Positions 38,284-48,986 of a stretch of 64,000 nt of DNA are shown in pieces. The position numbers were made by a program, and so were the translations under genes. Below the pieces are notes generated by a model, which did not search any database, was not told the DNA's origin, and worked only from the letters and a program-made list of their open reading frames with translations. Source of the DNA: Pseudomonadota bacterium (lineage in GTDB: Bacteria; Pseudomonadota; Gammaproteobacteria; Steroidobacterales; Steroidobacteraceae). Numbering within the stretch: the stretch's first letter is position 1; each line of letters opens with the position of its first letter. Location: the NCBI GenBank assembly GCA_021805275.1, contig JAJZFQ010000200.1, forward strand, positions 1 through 64,000, in the 5' to 3' direction.

Positions 38284-40947
38284 CTAGCGGGTCGGCGCCG
38301 GACCCTTCACAGCCATGACGAAGCCGTTCAGACGGATCGCCTGGCGGTAGGCCTGCTGCACCTGCGCGGCGGTGAGGGCGCGATAGCGCCGACCGGCGAT
38401 CACGTCTTCATCGAGCGGCTCGCCGTGCGCGGCGTAATCGAGCAGCCGGCCGCCGATCTGATCGAAGCTCGACTCCCCGAGCGGAATACCGCGCAGCACG
38501 ATGCCCTTGGCACGCCGCAGATCGCTCTGCGGCAGCGCCCCGAACTGCATGCGCTTGAGGTCCTTCAGGATCAGCGTGCGCGCGGCGGTCACATTGTCCG
38601 GATCGCACCCGTAGCTGATGCGGTAGATGCCGCGATGCCTGTGCAGCGAGAAGCCGGTGCCGACGTAGTAGACCAGTCCGCTCTTCTCGCGCAGATCGCG
38701 GTACAGCCACGAGGCATAGAACCCGCCCCCGAGCACCTGATTGCCGAGCCGCAGCGCGTAGCGCTGCGGGCTGTCGCGCGTGACCGGCACCAGCTCGGCG
38801 AGCTGCACGCTGTCCTGTACCGCGCTCCTGTCGGGCGTTTGCAGGCTGCCCGGACGGTTGAGCGGCACGGCGCCGTAATCCACCGCGGGCTTCGGGCCCG
38901 AGGCGAGCCAGCCGCCGAAGTTCTTGGCCACGACCCACAGTGCCTCGGCCGGCGTGACATCGCCGACCACGACGATCGTGGTCATGTCCGGCCGGTAGAC
39001 CTGCGCGTAGTAGGCCTGCACCTGGCGCAGCGTGAGGGAGCGGATGGCGGCGGGCGTCGGGTAGCGCAGCGACGGATCCCCCGGCGGCACCAGCAGGCGC
39101 TGCAGGCCGATGTCGTTGAGGAAGCCGGGCGAGTGGATCTCGCCATGCCAGTTGCCGGCCTGCTGGGCCCGCATGATCGCGAACGCCTGCGATGTCAGCG
39201 CCGGATGCAGTTCGTTGTCGGCCAGCAGCGCCATGCCACGGGCGAAATATTTCCCCGGCACGGCGAGCGAGAACTGCGGTCCTGCGCTCTCCTCGGCGGT
39301 GATGGCATCGAGGGCCGCTTGGAACTGCAGGCGCCCGAGGTGCGCGCTGCCGAACTGGAACATCGAGTCCAGCACGTCGCTCACCCCCTTCTGCCCGTGC
39401 GGGGACTCCAGGTCTGAGTTGGTCCGGACCAGACCTACCACCTGCACGGTGTGGCTCACCGACTCGCTCTGCACCACGAGCTTCAGCCCGTTCGGCAGCG
39501 TCGTCTGCCAGGGATGCAGCTGCGAGCGCGGCTCGGGCAGGTGCGCAAACGCCCGCGCGGCCCAGGCCGGCAGCACCACCGGCTTGGTGGGATTGGCGGC
39601 AAAGCTCTCCGGCCCGCCGAAGCCCTTGCTGGTGACCGGCTTGCCGGAGCTCTGCGGTGTCAGGATAGCGGTGAAGGCGTGGGCGGGATCAAACACGCGC
39701 CGCGCCAGCGCGTCCACTGCGGCCGGCGTCACCGCCTCGATCGAGGCCTTCATCGCTTGCGGCGAGGACAGTCCGTCAACCGCCAGCGCACGTGACCAGG
39801 CGCTCGCCAGTCCGTTGACGGAATTCTTGGCAAACTCCAGCCGGGCGATGGCCAGGCGCTTGGCGGCCGCCACCAAGGCCGGATCCACCCCGTGCCGCGC
39901 CGCGGCGGCGAGAATCGCCTGCATGCGCCTCAGGAGCGGCCCGGGCGCCGCCCCGCGCGGAAAGATGCCGACCGCCGCGCCGAGACCGGCCCGCGGCAGC
40001 TGCTGGACGAAGAACGTTCCGAACAACGCAGTGCCGTCCATGCCCATGCCGAACAGCGCTGCACGCTGGGAGGCGAGCGCGTTGCCGAGCACCTGTCCGG
40101 TGGCGTAGTCCTTGCTGCGGATGCCGGGCATGCGGTAGGCGAGGTACACCGAGCCGTACGGATTGTCGGTCGGCAGCCGCAGCGTCTTGGCGCTCACCGG
40201 ACGGAAGTGATAGGCCGGGCGCGGCGGCAGCGCGCGGCGCGGGATGCTTGCGAACAGACGGCGCACCTCGGCAAGCGTCGCGGCCGGATCGACATCGCCG
40301 GCGATCACCAGGATGGCGTTGTTGGGCACATACCACGCGTCATGGAAGCGCTTGAGCATCGCGGCGGTGGTCGCGTTGAACGACGGACGGGTGCCGAGCG
40401 GGGTGTGCGCGTACGGCGTGCCGGCGAACAGGTGCGCTACCAGCTCGGTGTAGAACTTGAAGCTGGGACTGGACAGGTCGTGCGCGACCTCCTGCTCGAT
40501 CGCCCCGCGCTCGAGCGCCCACTGCTTCGGCGCCATGTCGACCGCGCGCATACGAATCGAGGCGATGTGCAGGGCGACGCCGAGATCCTGCGCCGGCACG
40601 ACGAAGAAATACTTGGTGACGCTGTTGGCCGTCTCGGCATCGAACGCGCCGCCCATGTTGGCCATTACGGCGGCGAGCTGGTTGGCCGTCAGCCCCGGAC
40701 TGCCACGGAACATCATGTGCTCGGTCGCGTGCGCCATGCCCGGGAAGCCCGGCGGTGTCTCATCGGAGCCGACCCGGTAATTCGTCTGCACCGATACCAC
40801 CGGCGCGAGCGGGTCGCGCACGATGACCACCCTGAGCCCATTGCCGAGCGTGGCCCGGGTCACGGAGTTCACTCCATGGGCCAGCGCCGGCGCGGTGGCC
40901 AGTACGGCAGCACACAGCAACCCGCGCAGCATCGATCCCTTCTTCAT
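38284..40947 (-). CDS. Secreted two-domain M16 zinc metallopeptidase
   Basis: A pitrilysin/insulinase-family peptidase of 887 aa. The ATG at 40947 has a GAGGTGAG site and gives a Sec signal peptide (residues 1-23, cleaved near 'APALAHG'). The N-terminal half has the inverted zinc motif HATEH (H73, E76, H77) and the distal Glu in 'ERGAIEQEVAHD'. The C-terminal half is a second M16 fold in which the HxxEH position reads 'GVSDVLDSM', so it is inactive and structural. Periplasmic oligopeptide breakdown is likely; substrate unknown. It is a single gene between convergent pgl and the divergent SPFH cassette. Confidence 0.92.
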   Translation of the reverse strand: MKKGSMLRGLLCAAVLATAPALAHGVNSVTRATLGNGLRVVIVRDPLAPVVSVQTNYRVGSDETPPGFPGMAHATEHMMFRGSPGLTANQLAAVMANMGGAFDAETANSVTKYFFVVPAQDLGVALHIASIRMRAVDMAPKQWALERGAIEQEVAHDLSSPSFKFYTELVAHLFAGTPYAHTPLGTRPSFNATTAAMLKRFHDAWYVPNNAILVIAGDVDPAATLAEVRRLFASIPRRALPPRPAYHFRPVSAKTLRLPTDNPYGSVYLAYRMPGIRSKDYATGQVLGNALASQRAALFGMGMDGTALFGTFFVQQLPRAGLGAAVGIFPRGAAPGPLLRRMQAILAAAARHGVDPALVAAAKRLAIARLEFAKNSVNGLASAWSRALAVDGLSSPQAMKASIEAVTPAAVDALARRVFDPAHAFTAILTPQSSGKPVTSKGFGGPESFAANPTKPVVLPAWAARAFAHLPEPRSQLHPWQTTLPNGLKLVVQSESVSHTVQVVGLVRTNSDLESPHGQKGVSDVLDSMFQFGSAHLGRLQFQAALDAITAEESAGPQFSLAVPGKYFARGMALLADNELHPALTSQAFAIMRAQQAGNWHGEIHSPGFLNDIGLQRLLVPPGDPSLRYPTPAAIRSLTLRQVQAYYAQVYRPDMTTIVVVGDVTPAEALWVVAKNFGGWLASGPKPAVDYGAVPLNRPGSLQTPDRSAVQDSVQLAELVPVTRDSPQRYALRLGNQVLGGGFYASWLYRDLREKSGLVYYVGTGFSLHRHRGIYRISYGCDPDNVTAARTLILKDLKRMQFGALPQSDLRRAKGIVLRGIPLGESSFDQIGGRLLDYAAHGEPLDEDVIAGRRYRALTAAQVQQAYRQAIRLNGFVMAVKGPAPTR

Positions 40948-41093
40948 GCGACTCACCTCACTCTGTGGCGATTCCCGGCCGGCCGTGTACGCGCCCGACG
41001 CGCATCATGACGCATTGTCACCCAATGGACCGCAGCGCGCCATGTGCGTCTCAGCCCGGCCTCGCGCGGGCCACGCCGGACGGGCGGATGGAT

Positions 41094-41099
41094 TACAAT
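41094..41099 (+). promoter_or_regulatory. Candidate -10 for the SPFH cassette
   Basis: TACAAT lies 127 bp before the first SPFH gene. No -35 consensus is evident. The 278-bp gap between the divergent M16 and SPFH genes shows no other feature. Confidence 0.3.
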
Positions 41100-41225
41100 G
41101 CCGCCGGGGTGCAGAGGCCCCTTGCCCAGCGGACTGGCAGACCGACACTACCCAACAGACACTCCCAGCGAGTGAATCCCGCCGCAGCGCGCCCCCGCGC
41201 CCGACGCGACAGAAGGAGACGGACG

Positions 41226-42080
41226 ATGGCTCTGACCCGACAGGTTGTCTCAACTCTAAACAACGACGGCACGGACGTGATGGGACCGACCATCCTCGCG
41301 TTTCACTATCCGGACCAGAGCCTGGTCTCCGGGAGCCTGCTCACCGTCGAGGCCAACCACTTCGCGGTGTTGAAGTCCCGCGGCGCCGTGCTCAACGTCT
41401 ACGACACCGGTCAATATCCGATTCAGACGCCCGACAAGCCGCTGCTCGGCAGCTTCGTGACCGGATTCTTCGGCGGTCAGTCGCCCTGGCAGTACGAGGT
41501 ACTGTACGTCAACCGCGCCAAGCTCCTGGTGCGCAGCGCCGGGATCGCCAGCTCGGCGGAAATGGCCGAGATGGCCTACCAGGTCGAGTACTACGTGCAC
41601 GTCGACACCAAGGACGATGCGCTGAAGCTCATCACCCACATGCCGTTCGCCAAGCACTTCATCGGCACCGACGAGGTGGCGAGCTACGCCGGACCGGTGG
41701 TCGAGCAGGCGATCAATCAGATCATCCAGGTCACCCCGATGGAGAAGATCAACGAGCACATCCACGAGATCGTGGAGCTCGTCAAGGAGCACCTGGCGAG
41801 CTTCCTCGGCGTGTACGGCATCACGCTGAATGACGCCAAGGTGCTGATCCTGCCGAAGGACGAGCGGATGCGCGAGCTGATCTCGCTGCGGGCGTTCGGG
41901 CTCTCCGAGCTCGACGCCGTGCGCTACTACGTCGCGCTCAAGATGGCCGAGAAGGGCCTGGTCTCGGCGCCGAACGTCGCGGTCGGCCAGCCGTTCTTCA
42001 TCGGCGGGACGACCATGGGCACCTTCCCCGTCGGCAACGCCCTGCAGCCAGTCGGCGCGGGCGGCAAGAGCGGAACCTGA
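41226..42080 (+). CDS. SPFH-domain protein (YdjI/virion-core-like)
   Basis: A 284-aa SPFH-family protein with an AAGGAG ribosome site. The SPFH core spans about residues 25-220: 'QSLVSGSLLTVEANHFAVLKS', 'QYEVLYVNRAKLLV', 'VEYYVHVDTKDDALKLI'. No transmembrane helix or signal peptide is seen at the N-terminus, unlike HflC or prohibitin. The C-terminus is short and Gly-rich, with no zinc ribbon as in some YdjI-type proteins. It starts a cassette with an unknown protein and a second SPFH protein. A scaffolding role at the membrane is inferred from the family; no precise function is known. Confidence 0.8.
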   Translation: MALTRQVVSTLNNDGTDVMGPTILAFHYPDQSLVSGSLLTVEANHFAVLKSRGAVLNVYDTGQYPIQTPDKPLLGSFVTGFFGGQSPWQYEVLYVNRAKLLVRSAGIASSAEMAEMAYQVEYYVHVDTKDDALKLITHMPFAKHFIGTDEVASYAGPVVEQAINQIIQVTPMEKINEHIHEIVELVKEHLASFLGVYGITLNDAKVLILPKDERMRELISLRAFGLSELDAVRYYVALKMAEKGLVSAPNVAVGQPFFIGGTTMGTFPVGNALQPVGAGGKSGT

Positions 42081-42146
42081 GCAGCACGGGCGTACCGGAC
42101 GGCCGCCTCTGGCGCGAGCCGTCCGGCGCCGAGCGGAGAGTCTCGT

Positions 42147-42710
42147 ATGGATCTGAAAGCCACCACCAACCCCATCGACTCGGCCGGCCCGGTCAAGCAG
42201 GTGCTCGCGAACCTGTTCTACGGCTGGGGCTACAACTTCTATCGCCGCGAGAATCAGCTGCGCGCCGACGACCTGCTGATCCGCAGCAAGTCGAGCGAGC
42301 TGCTCGGCCAGAGCCGCGCACGCGCGCAGGCGCTCGAAGCGGCCTTCCGGCGCGAGCACCTGCCCGCCCCGACGCGCGCGCAGCCGTTCCCGGATGCCGC
42401 CGCCGTCGGCGCCGCCCAGGCCCTGCAGCGCGCCGCGCAGCAGATCGAGGCGCTGGAGACGACCATCCGCAATGCGGCGGTGCCGGAGATGGACCGCATC
42501 CACCAGCGTCATCGCAACGAGCGCGCCACACTCGAGCGGCTGGTCGAGGCCGACAGCGCGTTCGTCGCGGCGATCGTCGGACTGCGCGACGCGGTCCTCG
42601 CGCTGCCGGACGGCGCGGCGGCGACGGCGGAGTTGCCACGATTGCTGCAGGTGGAGCAGATCCGCGCGCTGTGGGCGCAGCGCGAACAAATCCTCGCGGT
42701 GCTGCAGTGA
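42147..42710 (+). CDS. Unknown helical protein between two SPFH genes
   Basis: I do not recognise this 187-aa protein. A GGAGAG site precedes its ATG. It opens with a short aromatic segment 'LANLFYGWGYNFYRREN' (about 20-37) and is otherwise almost wholly charged, Ala-rich helix with heptad-like patterning (about 38-187), suggesting coiled coil. No signal peptide or TM helix is visible. Gaps of 66 and 16 bp on either side put it in one operon with the two SPFH genes, so it may bind or cap their oligomers. Confidence 0.7.
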   Translation: MDLKATTNPIDSAGPVKQVLANLFYGWGYNFYRRENQLRADDLLIRSKSSELLGQSRARAQALEAAFRREHLPAPTRAQPFPDAAAVGAAQALQRAAQQIEALETTIRNAAVPEMDRIHQRHRNERATLERLVEADSAFVAAIVGLRDAVLALPDGAAATAELPRLLQVEQIRALWAQREQILAVLQ

Positions 42711-42726
42711 GCCGCCGGGTGCGCTC

Positions 42727-43563
42727 ATGAACGCCCGCCGTCCCGACCTGCCGCCGGCGAATTGGCGCCTGATCCTCCTCGGCCTCGCCATCCTGGTCGT
42801 GCTGGTGCTTGCGCGTGCGGCATTCGTGCAGATCGGTCCGGGCGAGCGCGGGGTGCTCATGACCTTCGGCGCGGTCCAGCCCGGCGTGCTCGATCCGGGG
42901 CTGCACCCGAAGCTGCCGTTCGTCCAGAGCGTCGCCCGGATGAACGTGCAGGTGCAGAACTCCCAGTCGACCGAGACCGCCGCCAGCCTCGACCTGCAGA
43001 ACGTCTCGAGCACCGTGGCAACCAACTGGCACATCCTGCCGGGCGATGCCGAGTGGGTGTATCAGCACATCGGCAGCGAGCGCCAGCTGATGCGCAAGGT
43101 GATCCGCCCGGCGATCAGCAATGCCGTCAAGGCCGTCACCGCGCATTACAACGCGCAGGATCTGATCGTCGAGCGCGATCAGGTGCGCAACCAGATCGAG
43201 CGCCAGATCCGCACCGCGCTCGAACCGTTTCGCGTCGTGGTCGACGCGGTGAACATCACGGACTTTCACTTCAGCCGGGAGTTCGCCGCCGCCATCGAGG
43301 AGAAGCAGGTGGCGCAGCAGCGCGCGCTGCAGGCGCAGTACGACCTGCAGAAGGCCAAGGTCGTAGCGCAGCAGAGGATCGTCGAGGCGACCGCGCAGGC
43401 GCAGGCGCAGAAGCTGCTGCAGACGACGCTCACCCCCGAGCTCATCCAGCAGCAGGCCGTCAGCAAGTGGGACGGCCACCTGCCCGAGGTGGTCGGCGGC
43501 CGGGGCGTGCTGCCGATGATCGGCAACATCGCCACCCGCAGCGCATCGGCCCCGCCCCGTTAG
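42727..43563 (+). CDS. Membrane-anchored SPFH/prohibitin-family protein
   Basis: A 278-aa prohibitin/HflC-like protein. One N-terminal TM helix (~14-32) is followed directly by the SPFH domain: 'VQIGPGERGVLMTFGAVQPG', 'VLDPGLHPKLPFVQSV', 'DAVNITDFHFSREFAAAIEEK'. A coiled-coil region (~190-235) 'KQVAQQRALQAQYDLQKAK' is typical of prohibitins and drives ring assembly. The usual hflK partner and hflX/hfq context are missing, so it is not the HflKC pair. The stop is 13 bp from convergent gnd. Confidence 0.85.
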   Translation: MNARRPDLPPANWRLILLGLAILVVLVLARAAFVQIGPGERGVLMTFGAVQPGVLDPGLHPKLPFVQSVARMNVQVQNSQSTETAASLDLQNVSSTVATNWHILPGDAEWVYQHIGSERQLMRKVIRPAISNAVKAVTAHYNAQDLIVERDQVRNQIERQIRTALEPFRVVVDAVNITDFHFSREFAAAIEEKQVAQQRALQAQYDLQKAKVVAQQRIVEATAQAQAQKLLQTTLTPELIQQQAVSKWDGHLPEVVGGRGVLPMIGNIATRSASAPPR

Positions 43564-43576
43564 CCGTCGCTCCGGC

Positions 43577-44590
43577 CTACCCGTTGCGCTCGCCGTGCCC
43601 GCCGAAGGCGAGCCGCATCGCCGCGAGCACCTTGTCGGCGAACTCGCCCTGGCCTCGCGAGGCGAACCGGGCGTAGAGCGCCGCGCTCAGCACGTGCGCC
43701 GGCACGCCCATCTCGATCGCGGCCTGCACCGTCCAGCGGCCCTCGCCGGAATCGGACACCCGGCCGCTGAAGCTCGTGAGAGCCGGATCGCTCGCCAGCG
43801 CCCGCGCGGTCAGATCGAGCAGACGCGAAGAGATGATGCTGCCGTGGCGCCACACCTCGGTGATGGCCGCGATATCCAGCCGGTACTGGAACAGGCGCGG
43901 ATGCTCGAGCGGCGCGGTCTCGGCGTCCGCCGGCCGCTCACGCAGGCCGGCATCGGCGTTCTGCAGCACGCTCAGCCCCTCGGCGTAGGCGGCCATGACG
44001 CCGTACTCGATGCCGTTGTGGACCATCTTGACGAAGTGGCCCGCGCCGCTCGGCCCGCAGTGCGCGTAGCCCATCGGCGCGGTATCGGCCGCGGTGCGCT
44101 TGCGGCCGCCGACCTCGGGAATGCGCCCGCCGGGCGAGAGCGTCGCGAACACCGGCTCGAGCCGGTCGAAGACCGCCCGTTCCCCGCCGACCATCAGGCA
44201 GTACCCCTGCTCGAGCCCCATTACCCCGCCGCTGGTACCGACGTCGAGGTAGTGAATGCCCGCCTCACGCAGCGCGTCGGCGCGGCGGATGTCATCGGAG
44301 TAATGCGAATTGCCGCCATCGACCAGCACATCGCCGCGCTCGAGCAGCGGGCGCAACTGTGCGATGACCGCATCGACCGCCGCGGCCGGTACCATGATCC
44401 ACACCGCCCGCGGGGCGGCGAGCTGGGCGATGAGATCCGCCGCGGAGCTCGCACCGATCGCCCCCACCGCCGCGGCGGCCTGCACCGCCTGTGTGGACTG
44501 ATCGTAGGCGACGCACTCGTGCCCGTCCTCGATCAGCCGACGCACCATGTAGGCGCCCATGCGCCCGAGCCCTATCATGCCTATCCGCAT
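43577..44590 (-). CDS. 6-phosphogluconate dehydrogenase, short NAD-type
   Basis: Oxidative decarboxylation of 6-phosphogluconate to ribulose 5-phosphate. The ATG at 44590 gives 337 aa, the short form rather than the ~468-aa E. coli Gnd. The Rossmann motif 'GMIGLGRMGAYM' is followed by Asp30 at the end of beta-2 ('CVAYDQS'), where NADP enzymes have Asn-Arg; this favours NAD. Substrate motifs are 'GTSGGVMGLEQGYCLMVGG' and 'KMVHNGIEYGVM'. It lies before murA without an operon partner (gap 48 bp downstream of murA). Confidence 0.9.
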   Translation of the reverse strand: MRIGMIGLGRMGAYMVRRLIEDGHECVAYDQSTQAVQAAAAVGAIGASSAADLIAQLAAPRAVWIMVPAAAVDAVIAQLRPLLERGDVLVDGGNSHYSDDIRRADALREAGIHYLDVGTSGGVMGLEQGYCLMVGGERAVFDRLEPVFATLSPGGRIPEVGGRKRTAADTAPMGYAHCGPSGAGHFVKMVHNGIEYGVMAAYAEGLSVLQNADAGLRERPADAETAPLEHPRLFQYRLDIAAITEVWRHGSIISSRLLDLTARALASDPALTSFSGRVSDSGEGRWTVQAAIEMGVPAHVLSAALYARFASRGQGEFADKVLAAMRLAFGGHGERNG

Positions 44591-44638
44591 AGTCCCCCCC
44601 GCGTTCGGGTCTTCCACCGGCGCCCCCGCGCCGATCGG

Positions 44639-46133
<1,495 letters not shown>

Positions 46134-46223
46134 GCGCGCATCTTAATCGACGCAGGCCTGCCCTGCTGCCCGAACCCGGCATCCGGGCGTGCCGAGGGGA
46201 CCGGGGCGGCCGGGCAGAATTGC

Positions 46224-46229
46224 TACAAT
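46224..46229 (+). promoter_or_regulatory. Candidate -10 for kdsD operon
   Basis: TACAAT stands seven bases before the kdsD ATG. No -35 is recognisable. Use of this element would give a leaderless or near-leaderless kdsD mRNA. Confidence 0.35.
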
Positions 46230-46236
46230 CGGCCCG

Positions 46237-47226
46237 ATGAGCCCCGCCCCCGCGCCCCTCGACCCCGATCTGATCGCCGCGGCCCGCCGCGCGCTCTCGA
46301 TCGAGGCGCGCGCCGTGCAGGGGCTGATCGAGCGGCTCGATGAGCGCTTCGCGGCCGCCTGCCGCCTGTGCCTGGAGTGCCAGGGCCGGGTGGTCGTGAC
46401 CGGCATCGGCAAATCCGGGCACGTGGCGGGCAAGATCGCCGCCACCCTCGCCAGCACCGGCAGCCCCGCGTTCTTCCTGCACCCGGCCGAGGCCAGCCAC
46501 GGCGATCTGGGCATGATCACGCGCGGCGACGTGGTGCTGGCGCTGTCCAATTCGGGCGAGACGCCCGAGGTGCTGCTGCTGCTGGCGCACCTGGCGCGGC
46601 TCGCCGTGCCGCTCATCGCGATGGTCGGCAAGCGCGACTCCACGCTCGGGCGGGCCGCGACGGTGGTGCTCGACGTGAGCGTCCCGGAGGAGGCCTGCCC
46701 ACTGAACCTCGCGCCGACCGCCAGCACCACGGCGACGCTCGCGATGGGCGATGCGCTGGCCGTGACGGTGTTGGAAGCCCGCGGCTTCACCAAGCAGGAC
46801 TTCGCCCGCTCGCACCCGGGCGGAACGCTCGGGCGCCAACTGCTGCTGCGCGTCGAGGAGCTGATGCGCACCGGCGAGGCCCTGCCGGAAGTGCCTGCGG
46901 ACGCCTCACTCGCGGCGGGGTTGCTCGAGATGTCGCGCAAGGGCCTCGGCATGACGGTGATCACGGATGCCGGGCACCGGATCCTGGGAGTGTTCACCGA
47001 CGGGGATCTGCGCCGCGCGCTAGACCGACAGATCGATATCCATCGCGCGAGCATGCGCGAGGTGATGACCTCGCCGTGCCGGACCATCGGTCCGCGCGAG
47101 CTCGCCGCCGAGGCGGTGCATCAGATGGAGCTGCACCGCATCACCGCCCTGCCGGTCGCCGACACCGAGGGCCGGCTGGTCGGCGCGCTGAACGTGCACG
47201 ACCTGTTTCGCGCGGGGGTGGTATGA
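46237..47226 (+). CDS. kdsD: D-arabinose-5-phosphate isomerase KdsD
   Basis: KdsD converts ribulose 5-phosphate to arabinose 5-phosphate, the first step of KDO synthesis. The ATG at 46237 gives 329 aa (E. coli 328). An SIS domain (about 35-175; 'GIGKSGHVAGKIAATLAST', 'SNSGETPEVL') is followed by two CBS domains (about 205-325; 'VFTDGDLRRALDR', 'LNVHDLFRAGVV'). It overlaps kdsC by ATGA. Confidence 0.96.
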   Translation: MSPAPAPLDPDLIAAARRALSIEARAVQGLIERLDERFAAACRLCLECQGRVVVTGIGKSGHVAGKIAATLASTGSPAFFLHPAEASHGDLGMITRGDVVLALSNSGETPEVLLLLAHLARLAVPLIAMVGKRDSTLGRAATVVLDVSVPEEACPLNLAPTASTTATLAMGDALAVTVLEARGFTKQDFARSHPGGTLGRQLLLRVEELMRTGEALPEVPADASLAAGLLEMSRKGLGMTVITDAGHRILGVFTDGDLRRALDRQIDIHRASMREVMTSPCRTIGPRELAAEAVHQMELHRITALPVADTEGRLVGALNVHDLFRAGVV

Positions 47227-47744
47227 AGCGGCCCGGCGCCTCTGCCATGAGCGACGCTGCCGCGCACGTGCGCTTGCTGGTGCTCGACGTGGACGGTGTG
47301 CTCACCGACGGGCGGCTGTACTACGGCCCGCGGGGCGAGGCGCTGAAGGTCTTCCACGCACGCGACGGAGCCGGACTGAAGCGGCTGGCCGCGGCGGGCG
47401 TGCCGGTCGCGGTGATCTCGGGACGCCGCTCCGCCATGACGCGACTGCGCTGCCGTGAGCTCGGCATCCGGCACGTGCTGCAGGGGGTCCAGGACAAGGC
47501 GGCGGCGCTTCGCACCCTGTGCGCGCGCCTGCGCCTCGAGCCGGCCGACTGCGCCTGCATCGGCGATGACACGCCCGACATCCCGCTGATGCGCCTGGCG
47601 GGGCTCGCCTACGCGGTCGCCGATGCCCACCCCGAGGCGCGCCAGGCGGCCCACCGGGTCACCACACTGCCCGGCGGCCAGGGGGCAGTGCGCGAAGTGT
47701 GCGATCACCTGCTCGCCGCCCGGCAGGACGCCCAGCGCGCATGA
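47223..47744 (+). CDS. kdsC: KDO-8-phosphate phosphatase KdsC
   Basis: KdsC removes the phosphate from KDO 8-phosphate. It is a 173-aa HAD-superfamily (C0) phosphatase. Motif I is 'LDVDGVLTDGRLYYG' with both Asp residues, motif II 'VISGRRS' and motif IV 'CIGDDTPDIPLM'. An alternative ATG at 47247 would shorten it by eight residues. ATGA overlaps join it to kdsD and lptC. Confidence 0.95.
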   Translation: MKRPGASAMSDAAAHVRLLVLDVDGVLTDGRLYYGPRGEALKVFHARDGAGLKRLAAAGVPVAVISGRRSAMTRLRCRELGIRHVLQGVQDKAAALRTLCARLRLEPADCACIGDDTPDIPLMRLAGLAYAVADAHPEARQAAHRVTTLPGGQGAVREVCDHLLAARQDAQRA

Positions 47745-48304
47745 TCTACCGGATTTTCGCCGCATTGACCGTCGCGGCGGTGATCATCGGCTCGCTGCTT
47801 CTGGCGCGCCAGGGCCGCGCGCCACAGGCCGCGACCGTGCAGCGGGTCGACCGCGATGACGGCTATTCCGCGCGCGATGCGCAGCTGATCGAGACCGGCG
47901 CGAACGGCCTGCCGCTCTATACCGTCGATGCCGCCTCGATCCGCCAGCTGCCGCGCGAGGATCGTGTGCAGCTCACGCAAGTCCGCCTCGCCTTCCAGGA
48001 CCCGAGCGGCGAGCAATGGTCGGCCACGGCGCAGCGCGGCGCCATCGCGCACGGCACGGATCAGGTCGAGCTCGCCGGCAACGTACAGGTCTCGGCGGCG
48101 CTGCGCGGGTCCCGCTCACCCATCCAGATCCGCACCGATACTCTGACCTTCGACAGCCACACCGACCAGGTGAGCACCGCCGCTGCGGTGTCTCTCGCCT
48201 GGGCGGGTCAAACGCTCAATGCCATCGGGCTGGTCGTGAACTTGAAGGCCCATCGGCTGCAGTTAGAATCCAAGGTCCATGCCATCGTCACGCCTCCGCA
48301 CTAG
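47741..48304 (+). CDS. lptC: LPS export protein LptC
   Basis: LptC is the bitopic inner-membrane protein that passes LPS from LptBFG to LptA. The ATG at 47741 overlaps kdsC (ATGA) and gives 187 aa. One N-terminal TM helix (~4-21) is followed by the periplasmic beta-jellyroll, with the family pattern 'YTVDAASIRQLPREDRVQL' and 'GNVQVSAALRG'. It overlaps lptA by 26 bp. Confidence 0.92.
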   Translation: MIYRIFAALTVAAVIIGSLLLARQGRAPQAATVQRVDRDDGYSARDAQLIETGANGLPLYTVDAASIRQLPREDRVQLTQVRLAFQDPSGEQWSATAQRGAIAHGTDQVELAGNVQVSAALRGSRSPIQIRTDTLTFDSHTDQVSTAAAVSLAWAGQTLNAIGLVVNLKAHRLQLESKVHAIVTPPH

Positions 48305-48986
48305 ACTGTCCTGGATCCTCGCCGCGCTGTGCGCCGGCGGCGGACTGGTACACGCCGCGCCTCCGACCGCCGTGCCACCACGGCAGGCCGCGCGCGCCGC
48401 GCCACAGAACGGCGCTCAGGCGTCGTACACGTTCGACGCCGCCTCCTCCGAGATCGACTACAAGGCACACACCGGCTCGTTCAAGCAGATCACGATCGCC
48501 CAGGGGCGCATCACCGTGACGGCCGACCAGGCGCATGCCAGCGGCCTCGGCCAGCCGAGCGGTCGCTGGACGCTGCAGGGCAATGTCCACATCCATGCCC
48601 CACCGCATGGGAGCTTGACCTCTGACCAGGCCGTGGTCGATGTCGCCGGCAACCGAATCAATCAGGTCACGGTGACGGGCCAGCCTGCGCAGTTCACGCA
48701 GCAGGGCATGGGCACTGGCCGCATGGCCCAGGGTCATGCCGACCAGATCGTCTACCACGTGCTCACCGGTACGGTGCAGCTGAACCACGATGCGTGGCTC
48801 AGCGACGGTCACAACGCCTTCAGCGCCCCACAGCTGGTCTACAACATCCTGAAGGACCGGATCGAGGCGACCTCGGGGGGTGACGGCGAGCGGGTCCACG
48901 TCACCATTGCGCCGCAGGCCTCCGGCACCCCGCTCGCGCAGCCGCCGGCCGCCACCAAGGCGCATCCGCCCGGACGGGCGTCCTGA
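48279..48986 (+). CDS. lptA: LPS transport periplasmic protein LptA
   Basis: LptA forms the periplasmic bridge for LPS between LptC and LptD. The 235-aa protein has a Sec signal (~1-26, cleaved near 'GLVHAAPP') and an OstA/LptA jellyroll domain: '[18 protein letters not shown]', '[11 protein letters not shown]', '[19 protein letters not shown]'. The low-complexity Pro/Ala region before and after the domain makes it longer than E. coli LptA (185). Confidence 0.93.
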   Translation: MPSSRLRTRLSWILAALCAGGGLVHAAPPTAVPPRQAARAAPQNGAQASYTFDAASSEIDYKAHTGSFKQITIAQGRITVTADQAHASGLGQPSGRWTLQGNVHIHAPPHGSLTSDQAVVDVAGNRINQVTVTGQPAQFTQQGMGTGRMAQGHADQIVYHVLTGTVQLNHDAWLSDGHNAFSAPQLVYNILKDRIEATSGGDGERVHVTIAPQASGTPLAQPPAATKAHPPGRAS

